From NCBI GenBank assembly GCA_032629725.1, contig JAFEVB010000006.1:496001-560000 (forward strand): a stretch of DNA of 64,000 nt, read 5' to 3'. A program made the translations under genes and the position numbers. This document shows, piece by piece, positions 56,376 to 64,000 of this stretch (position 1 is the stretch's first letter; every line of letters begins with the position of its first letter). The stretch comes from Gremmenia infestans. Its lineage: Eukaryota > Ascomycota > Leotiomycetes > Helotiales > Hamatocanthoscyphaceae. Under the pieces are notes generated by a model. That model had not been told where the DNA came from, made no database searches, and saw nothing but the letters and a program-made list of their open reading frames with translations.

Positions 56376-59126
56376 CGTGACGGCGGGAAGCGGCGAACCC
56401 GCAGAATCCTAGGTTTCAACCCCCTCCACTACCAGCACACTGGGGGTAGCTGGCGACAGCTTGGCTGATCAATTACCGAGTGTCCACGAAAAGACAGTCC
56501 GGGTCGATGGTGGAATGAACGAAGTTGGTATTGCCGGGGCAGGCTGGTCAAATGCAGATAGGGCAACAGGATGTGCAGATCGGAAGATGTCCCAGGCGCT
56601 ACTTATCAGCTCGCAGGTGATACTACACGTTGTACTGTCGATGAAGGAGCGTCGGGAAGTGCAAATATCGCGCGCGGCGACGTTTGGAGTGAAGATGGGG
56701 CGGGATGGTTTAGTGAATGGGCGAAGGTGTAGAGAGGAACGGTGCAGGCGCCTCTGTGATCTCGGTCCAAGGGGAAGGGAAGATATTGCGATTCCGTGAG
56801 AAAGCTGGTGTGCAGTGCCAGCTGTCAAGAAAAGACAAAAATGGGGTGTTTTTGTGAGGTTGATGGTGTGTGGTGGGTTTGGTTGAGGAGAAACAGAATT
56901 GAGGGAATCGCGAATTATTTCCAAGTGGAACTGGCAAGGCGTCCGAGCTTGAGAAGCTCTTGCGCGCTAGTTCTGCGCAACGTCACGGCAAAACCGTGAA
57001 TATGAGCTGGCAACTTGGAGCATATTCATCGAGCATAGGGTTATTTAATAATAAATGGTTATTAGTGTAGGAAAGACAAGTTCCGCTTTGACGGTTTCAT
57101 TTCACTTGATATCATGATGTTAACATAACTTAGGTCCTTTCAAGCTGCAGTTCTCTTCTCCATTGCAATCGAGGGGATTTTCGTTGCTCCGTAATGTTTA
57201 TTTTCAGGCAGATCCAGATCTTATGCGCAGAAGCTTTTGCTTGGTAACGGAACGAAGCTTGAACATACTAGAAAAGGCGAATATCACGTCTTGTTTCGTC
57301 TCTTTCTTTCTTTATATCATGTGGGCGCTTTCTGCTTATTTCTGACTGAAATAAAATCTGCAGCATACGGTTGCTCCATGCGTCTGCATGTACGGCTTCG
57401 GCTTTTCTCACTCATCCACTGAGCAACTAATTAACTGATGTATCTTTGATAAGTGTGCCAAACTATATTGCCTTGGAATAAAACATATTGTAACTTAGCA
57501 TGGCATGGAAGCATCAGATACAGACTCGGTTCGTGTGTGTTACCATCAAAGAACGATCTTCATTTCCGTCATTCGAAGAAACTTGACTGCAGAGGACTTG
57601 GAAAGAAGGTGTCTGTTTCTTATTTCTTATAGAATAAATGCTTGTTATTTCTTATAGGGATGTCTATATTCTTCGAAATATATCTCCCAGAAATACCGTT
57701 TTGGTCCGGACTCTATAAACGTCATCTACCTTTTGTACGTTTGATAAGCAAGACACAGCCTCGTGGGAAGGCTGCGTGCATCAGCCTTGGCGGGTTCCAC
57801 CACGAAGATCGTCTATAACTTCCAAGAGAAGTACTTCGCAACAGCCACAGGAGAATATTATTTAATCAAGAAGAGGGTTTAATGGCTTTCCTACTGAGAG
57901 CCATCTGGGTATTAGAGAATATATTAATAAATAATGATAAAGACTGCGATCGGAATGACTTGAACTCCAGGTTCCTCAACTTGCAGTAAGTGACCCCAAC
58001 TTACCATTCTAGGCTGATACCAATAGCAGATCTAGATAGCACTAGAGAAATCATTCAATCTAAGCTTACAATCATACCGGTAATTTGTAGATTCAATACC
58101 CTCACCCTCCACCAAGAACGTGACTTTCCACCTCGGCCACGGTCACGGGATCTCAATGTCATTTTTTTCGTTTTTCTTTTTTTGGAACAGCGATCTTTCC
58201 GTTTCAAGATTGGGATACCCGGCTCGATCTATTTGATTGGTCCAATGCGTTTGTGTGGCGTCCGCCTTCCTTTTCACAACGGCGACGGCGCGCTCGAGCT
58301 TTGAAGCTTTGAAGCGACTGAATAATACCAGACCAGTACTGTAGGTACCTTCGTAATTATTCCCCTGCCCCTTCCCCTGCCCCTTTCCCACTCGGATCTC
58401 TGACCGGAGCATCCTTATTAGCCACAACTGGAGGTGTACCAAATAGATTGACCCAACCTCATTGGCTGTGCAGCTGCGGATGAATTTACTGCATGTGATT
58501 GACTATCTGGCAACAATAACTGCTGTAAGGTCAGGTAAGGTGTGAGATTATTGTATCTCTATAACCATAACAGTCACCATACCTACCCTACCTACTGTAT
58601 GAATAACAGCGCCGAAAATCATCTACATAAATGTCATGTTTGCGTCTGCATGCATTCATGTCAAATTTTAAATCTCTCCAGGCCTTCCTTGCACTCACCT
58701 TGCCTTGCCTTACTTTGCCTTGTCACTTGGGATATTTAGCGACAACCCAACCTCAGCCAACCCAGCTCCGCCTCCGCCCAGCACGCGTTACCCCTACCCC
58801 TGGTGTCAAACGAAATAAATCCTACCTACTCCGTACACCAACAATCTACTGCTTTTCAGGTACCAGCACAACCAGTACAACCAGTAACCACCAACCAAAC
58901 AACGTCACTCAATTCCATCCTCGAGTCTTCGATAGTAATACAGTACAGCTCCCACCGCATGCCAATCACCGCACCCCATATTAAGAGCATCCCATCCTCA
59001 CCACTGCATCTATTCCTGCGGGTACCCGCGTCTCCCCTTTGATGGCATCTTGAACATATCGACCACCTCTCTTCCCAGCCGCATTGCCTTCCACAACCCC
59101 CAAATTAGAAGAGGAAAACCCACACC
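56376..59126. other. 2.75-kb intergenic region between divergent HECT ligase and RabGAP genes
   Basis: Holds both promoters. A minus-strand open frame at 56469-56924 lacks any ATG and is not called. A tRNA-like B-box sequence lies at about 57970 (see findings). CCTTGCC and CCCCTGCCCCTT motifs repeat near 58360-58390 and 58685-58725. A 60-codon plus-strand ORF (57163-57345) is unconvincing. Confidence 0.45.
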
Positions 59127-62119
59127 ATGTCCGACCACGAGCATGAAGAGACTGCAGAGCATGTCTCTGCGAAGGATATTAAGAATGCCCTGGCCGACGT
59201 CTCAGACCGTGAAGATGTACGTTCCTATCTACCTATGCAATCCTTCGAGTGGTTTGTCTCCAGGGAACCCGACCTGCCCTGCATTCCAGTACCACCAAGA
59301 GCTTCACTAATCCTAAATTCTTCTTCTTGGTAGGACGAATTCGAAGATGCAAATGACACAGCAGCCATCGAATCTGCTCAAGCTGCCACCCTCGTCAGGA
59401 CCCGATCTCTCACCAAACGCAGATCGTCTTCAAATAAGAGCGAGAGCAGCGCACAAGAAACAAAGACCGACCTCCCTCCTATTCCCTCCGCCGCAGAAGT
59501 AAAAACAAACGGCGATACGAATCATGACGAAAATGAAGCCCCCAACCCCGAAGTCCCCCAACCCAATTCTCCCCTTTTGACCTCCCACCGTCTCTCAACT
59601 ACATCTCTCGATAATGTCAATCTGGATGAAGAAGGGACCATTTTAGAACAAGAGAAACCTTTAAAAGAAGCTGAGCCGAAGCGTACGTATTCGAACTTGA
59701 AACAATCCATGTCAGGCAGCTCAACTAAAGAATTTCCATATAGCCGTAGAAGAACCAAAGCCAGCTCTCAATCTCAAAAAGTCATCCTTCCAAGGCCTCT
59801 CTGGAAAATTACCAGCAGTACCATGGTCGCCTCCTCCACATCCACCTGCCACCGCACCACATTCAGCAGCTCAAGCAGCTCCACCACGAAAATTAACAAG
59901 CCCATTTTCCTGGCTCTCTCGAAATACAACGTCGAAAGAGCATGTGCCACAACCTCTTCCCTCACCAAAGAACGAAAGAAGAAATACTGCTTCCTCGATA
60001 GCCACGGTCAATACAATTGGAAGCAACTCTGAGCTGATGCTGAGCAAGTTAGAAGAGGGTAACGAATCAGATAGCACAAATGGCAGCAGGCCCATAAGGA
60101 ACAGTTTAAAGGACCGGTTCAAACTTCTGCGGATGCGAGAAGAAGCTGGTATCGCAGAGTTGCCCGAAGATGACAAGTCTGGAGGGGCACTGACGGGACT
60201 AATAAGACAAAGTACAAATCTTGGATTTGGAATAGCTAGTCCGACCGCAGAAGATAAAGAATTATCATATCCTCCAGTATCACCAAACCCCTCAAGTCCG
60301 AACCCGGCGACCGTCAACCCTGCATTGGCTCCTGGTACGGCATCTGGAGTTTCTGCAGGGCCTTCTGCAATGGGTGATCCTTCCGCTCCTGTGGATTGGG
60401 ACTTGTGGCAATCGGTTGTATACGAGGGTCCGGCAGCAGTTGCAAGAACGAGTGCTGAAGAGCTCAATCGGGCTATTGCAACTGGTATTCCAAATGCTAT
60501 TCGAGGGGTGGTATGGCAGGTTCTAGCACAAAGCAAGAACGAGGAGCTGGAGAGTGTTTACAGAGACCTTGTTACACGTGGGACAGACAAGGATAAAGAC
60601 AGAATGAGCGGATCCAGTGGGGCTACATCCCTTAGTAGCAAAGAGAAAGAGAAAGAAGAAGCCAGGTCTTCAGCCTCTTCAATACACTCAGACCAATCTA
60701 CCCCAACGACAAATGGACTCCGGTCACCCTCCCCACCAAAAGATCCCGAAGTCTTGGCAAGAGCTCATGCTGCTGCGCTAGCTGAGAAGAAGGCAAAGGC
60801 GAAAGAGGACGCGGTTTCGTTAAATAAGCTCGAGAAAGCTATTCGAAGGGATCTGGGAGCACGGACGAGTTATTCAAAATTCGCTGCCAGTGCTGGCATG
60901 CAAGAAGGTCTCTTTGGGGTGTGTAAAGCATATGCACTATTTGATGAGGGGGTGGGGTATGCACAAGGCATGAACTTTCTTGTCATGCCCTTGTTATTCA
61001 ACGTAAGCAACTTTCGTTGGTTTGAACTCAGTCACTGATGAATTGTAGATGCCCGAAGAAGAAGCTTTCTGCCTTCTAGTTCGCATGATGAACCAATATC
61101 ACCTGCGGGACCTGTTCATTAATGATATGCCTGGATTGCATATGCATCTTTATCAGTTCGAGCGGTTATTAGAGGATTTCGAACCTGCTCTGTATTGTCA
61201 TCTCCATCGTCGTCAAGTCACACCACACTTATACGCCACGCAATGGTTCCTTACCCTATTCGCCTACCGCTTCCCCCTCCAACTCGTTCTCCGGATCTAC
61301 GACCTCATCCTCAGTGAAGGCCTAGAAGCAATTCTCAAATTCGGAATTGTCCTGATGCAGAAAAATGCCGCAACCCTCCTCGGCATGAACGACATGGGCG
61401 CCCTAACTACTTTCTTAAAAGACAAACTATTTGACGTCTACATCGACAAGGATCCTTCTTCCGGTTCCATCCTCGAATCTGGCTTCTTCGGAAATTCAGG
61501 CGCAAGTATCGACAAAGAAGTCTATCGCGCAGATCACCTGATCCAAGACGCATGCGCCATAAAAATCACACCTGAAACTATCAAAACCTATACACTTGAA
61601 TGGGAAGAAAAGACGCGTGCGGAGAAAGACCGAGAGGCCGAACTCGATGGTCTAAAATCTTCAAATCACTCTCTATCCCTAAAAGTCCGACGACTCGAAG
61701 AACGTGTAGAGTCACACGACACCGAACACGCTGCGCTCGCCACGGAACTCGTACGCACGAAAGTGGAAAACGAAGAACTGAAAGACGAGAATGAAGGATT
61801 GAAAGGGCAGGTGAAGGAGCTGCGGGATGTGGTAGAGAAGCAGCCAGAGGAGGTTGAAGCGCGGCTGAAAAGCGAAATGGATAGGTTGATGAAGCGGAAT
61901 CAGGAGGTGCATGAGGAGAATACGAGGTTGGAAGAGGATATGAGTGAGATGGAGAAGACTCTGGTGGAGACTAAGATGATGTATGCTGAGGTATGTTCAA
62001 TTTCCCCTTCCAGAATCAAATTCGGAATCAAAATATTAACAACGAATGAACCATAGATCCAGGAATCCCATGAAGCGCTTACGCGCAAATGGACCGATCT
62101 CCGCAAAGCCCTCGATTAA
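59127..62119 (+). CDS. TBC-domain Rab GTPase-activating protein, Gyp5-like
   Basis: Exons 59127-59216, 59334-59682, 59744-61002, 61049-61990 and 62057-62119; 900 aa. The third exon's acceptor (CATATAG at 59743, 61-nt intron with an ACTAA branch point) is the best choice for joining the two frames; AG at 59719 would also keep phase but leaves only 37 nt. The N-terminus is disordered and Ser/Pro-rich. TBC motifs: GIPNAIRGVVW, IRRDLGART with arginine finger R520, and GYAQGMNF with glutamine finger Q554. The C-terminus is a long coiled coil (~aa 735-880). Gyp5 acts on Sec4/Ypt1-type Rabs in ER-Golgi and polarised exocytosis. The last 63-nt exon (IQESHEALTRKWTDLRKALD) completes the coiled coil. 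Confidence 0.9.
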
Positions 62120-62800
62120 CAAATACATTGTTCGCACACCATCTTGCTTCATCCGACTCTACTTTGCTTCCACCCCGACCTCCCACTTGTACAACACCAC
62201 CGGATCCATCAATCCGTTACTCCTTTTGGCATAAATAGAAACGCAGCGTATTCCCACAGACAGAGATTAAAACCCGCTTTCTTGCTTGCTTGCCTTGCTT
62301 GCAACTATGATATCCCCGATTTCCTTTTTTTCTTTTTTCTTCCTTCCTTCCTTGTGCTCGCTTCTTTTTTTTCCCTTCGTTGACATGAATGCATGGCATG
62401 GTAGGGCGGGGTGAAAAGTAAAAGGATTAATGTATTTTATGTATGATTAGAAGGGGATGTTGAAAGGGGGGAGGGATGGAAAGAGGGGAAGGGGTGGAAA
62501 GGGAGATTTGTATATACACAGTGTTTATTAGAAAACAGAGAGAGGAAGAAGAAGAATATGAATGGAGTATGGATTTGGAATGCCATTAGGATTACAGGAA
62601 TGAAATGAAATAGGTCTGTTTATGACTTTATGTTTGACTGTCTTACCTTGGATTCGCATTTGCATTGGCCTCTGAGTATAAATTTGCATCTAAGTTCGCA
62701 TTTATATTACAGAGGATTTGATATTCCTTGCTAAAGCCGTCCCCCTCTTTGAGAAACCCCTAAACCTCAGCTCCTCAACATTATCCATCCAACCACAAAC

Positions 62801-62830
62801 ACATCACATCACATCACATTACATTACAAT
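62801..62830. repeat. CATCA/CATTA pentamer repeat
   Basis: About six tandem 5-bp units, the last two with CATTA. Confidence 0.75.
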
Positions 62831-63394
62831 ACACTTCAACCCCCCCCACAAATTCACAAACCAAAATCCCCTCTGGGGTTCAACTTCAAAATTTAAACTC
62901 CCTCGTATTTATATAATATCAAGCGATGCGTTATACGTTGGTGTTACATATATGACCGTACTATGTCATGTCAGGTCGTATTGTGTTATTCGCATGCATG
63001 CGGCTGGGGGACGAGAGCGGGCGCGGGTAACTACATAACTCTCTCGTATTCGAATCCAATTGAGGGACAGATTGCTTGATGGATTGGTGGGGGATACGAG
63101 GGGGTGTTTGTGTTGTGTAACGGTAAGCGGGGTAGGAAGGTTTGCGTTGATGGATGGATGGAAAGAGAGAGGGAGACATGAATGTAATACATGACGTTTA
63201 AAGGTACGGATTATGCTCGTATATGGATCAATGAATGACTGAATGGGGTTATGTGGGATGGTAGGACGAGTGTTCGTATTGCGGTTTTTACGTGCGTGGT
63301 TCCATACGGATGGAAGTACGTCTATGATGGTTGTTGAGAGATGGAGGGAGGGAGTAATGAATGATTAAATGGGAGCTGGGGGGAAAAGGCGGGG

Positions 63395-63418
63395 GATGGA
63401 TTGGATTGGATTGGATTA
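63395..63418. repeat. GGATT pentamer repeat
   Basis: Four to five tandem 5-bp units. Confidence 0.75.
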
Positions 63419-63423
63419 AGAGC

Positions 63424-63450
63424 GTGAGAGGGTGAGAGGGTGAGAGGGTG
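63424..63450. repeat. GTGAGAGG octamer repeat
   Basis: Three 8-bp units plus a partial fourth, immediately after the GGATT repeat. Confidence 0.75.
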
Positions 63451-63654
63451 AGGTGAGGTGTAGCTAGGTGGGTTTCACGCCTCGTATCACCCCGGATTTC
63501 TCAAGCACACATATAGTAAACCCATAAACTCCAGAAACTTATCTCCACAACCCATCCATCTTCATTTCATAAAAACATAAGAAGATATATCACCTTCAAG
63601 GAAATACCCACCTTCTAATTTACGTGCTTACCTACCTCAACACTCCATTCAAAC

Positions 63655-64000
63655 ATGAAATCCCTCTTCCCCACCATCCTCTCCTTCCTCAATCTATGCA
63701 TCGCTACTCCCACCTCCCCCTCCCCAAATACCAACCCCCTCTTCCTCCTCACCAACATCATCTTCACCGCATCCTACATCTACAGCACGCCCGCCCACCT
63801 CGCCACCTCCAGCGCCAGCATCTCCTTCGCCCTAAACAACACCGCTATTGATACCACCCCTCCATCCACATCCACATCCTGCACAGCTACATGCCACGAT
63901 TACCCAGGCGTGTATTGTGCCGGTTGGGAAGTGTGGAGTTGCGCTGATAATGGGAATACGAGCACGAGAACTAACACTACGTTTTCGTTTGAGGATGCAG
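63655..64000 (+). CDS. small secreted cysteine-containing protein (3' partial, possibly AA1-like)
   Basis: Open from ATG to the window end (115 codons), so the C-terminus is missing. A hydrophobic N-terminus (MKSLFPTILSFLNLCIATPT) looks like a signal peptide. The mature part has the alternating pattern of a small beta-rich domain (NIIFTASYIYSTPAHLA, ASISFALNNTAI). Four cysteines follow in the cluster CTATCHDYPGVYCAGWEVWSC, with N-glycosylation sites beyond. The pattern recalls AA1-like/Alt a 1-type secreted proteins, but that is a weak match. It could be a host-interaction or cell-wall protein; function not assignable. Codon use is strongly C-ending. Confidence 0.6.
   Translation, partial: MKSLFPTILSFLNLCIATPTSPSPNTNPLFLLTNIIFTASYIYSTPAHLATSSASISFALNNTAIDTTPPSTSTSCTATCHDYPGVYCAGWEVWSCADNGNTSTRTNTTFSFEDA

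Larger units (their letters stand above)
62120..63654. other. intergenic region rich in simple repeats
   Basis: 1.5 kb with T-rich and C-rich runs and several short tandem repeats (listed separately). No convincing ORF. It is the promoter of the secreted-protein gene at its right end. Confidence 0.55.

Noticed and set aside
56469..56924. 151-codon minus-strand open frame upstream of the HECT ligase
   Set aside because: It contains no ATG at all and no recognisable domain; it overlaps the promoter region.
57163..57345. 60-codon ATG ORF in the HECT/RabGAP intergenic region
   Set aside because: Short, overlaps another frame, no signal or motif beyond a hydrophobic end.
59683..59719. 37-nt version of the second Gyp5-like intron
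   Set aside because: Keeps phase but is shorter than the other introns here; the 61-nt version has a branch point at proper distance.

Overview
The window is nuclear DNA of a filamentous ascomycete (Pezizomycotina). The signs are short introns of about 45-70 nt with GTRNGT donors and CTRAY branch points, a Zn2Cys6 regulator, a membrane P450, a secreted sedolisin, a GH47 mannosidase, an isoamyl-alcohol-oxidase-like flavoenzyme, and fungal-only families (HbrB/Bit61, Gag1-like clamp, DUF3632-like). A leotiomycete is plausible, but I cannot place it more precisely without a search. I recognise no transposon, rRNA gene, CRISPR array or intact tRNA. I rebuilt the spliced genes by hand and checked that every junction keeps reading phase.

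Layout. 1-1.9 kb: 3' part of a TORC2 subunit (HbrB/Bit61). 2.6-8.5 kb: a P450, a convergent thioredoxin-fold peroxiredoxin-like gene and a Zn2Cys6 factor, possibly a small metabolic cassette. 9.3-11.1 kb: Gag1-like clamp protein. 12.4-14.3 kb: an unrecognised 597-aa protein with two related halves. 14.5-23.4 kb: three secreted enzymes (FAD oxidase, eight-exon sedolisin, GH47 mannosidase). 24.3-28.7 kb: DUF3632-like protein, BLOC-1 subunit 1, ribosomal protein eS8 with a 5'-UTR intron. 30.1-33.6 kb: stand-alone DUF2156 protein, a candidate tRNA-dependent sterol aminoacyltransferase, then an MDR oxidoreductase. 34.6-37.8 kb: a decayed F-box/LRR gene, an ORF remnant, and a small three-exon orphan gene built from a duplicated exon-intron module. 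38.1-42.7 kb: YjlB-type cupin, Ctf8, ribosomal protein eS6 and PRPP synthetase. 43.5-56.4 kb: an eight-exon gene for a 4157-aa Tom1/HUWE1-type HECT ubiquitin ligase. 59.1-62.1 kb: Gyp5-like RabGAP. 62.1-64 kb: simple repeats, then the start of a small cysteine-containing secreted protein cut by the window end.

How the genes fit together. Most are independent housekeeping genes: TOR signalling, cytosolic ribosome, PRPP supply, sister-chromatid cohesion, Rab and BLOC-1 trafficking, ubiquitin ligation. The parts that look accessory are the P450/regulator block, the three secreted enzymes, the orphan genes at 12.4 and 37.2 kb, the F-box relic and the secreted protein at the right edge. No single multi-gene novel system stands out. 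The best leads are the DUF2156 protein, the duplicated orphan proteins and the decayed F-box gene.
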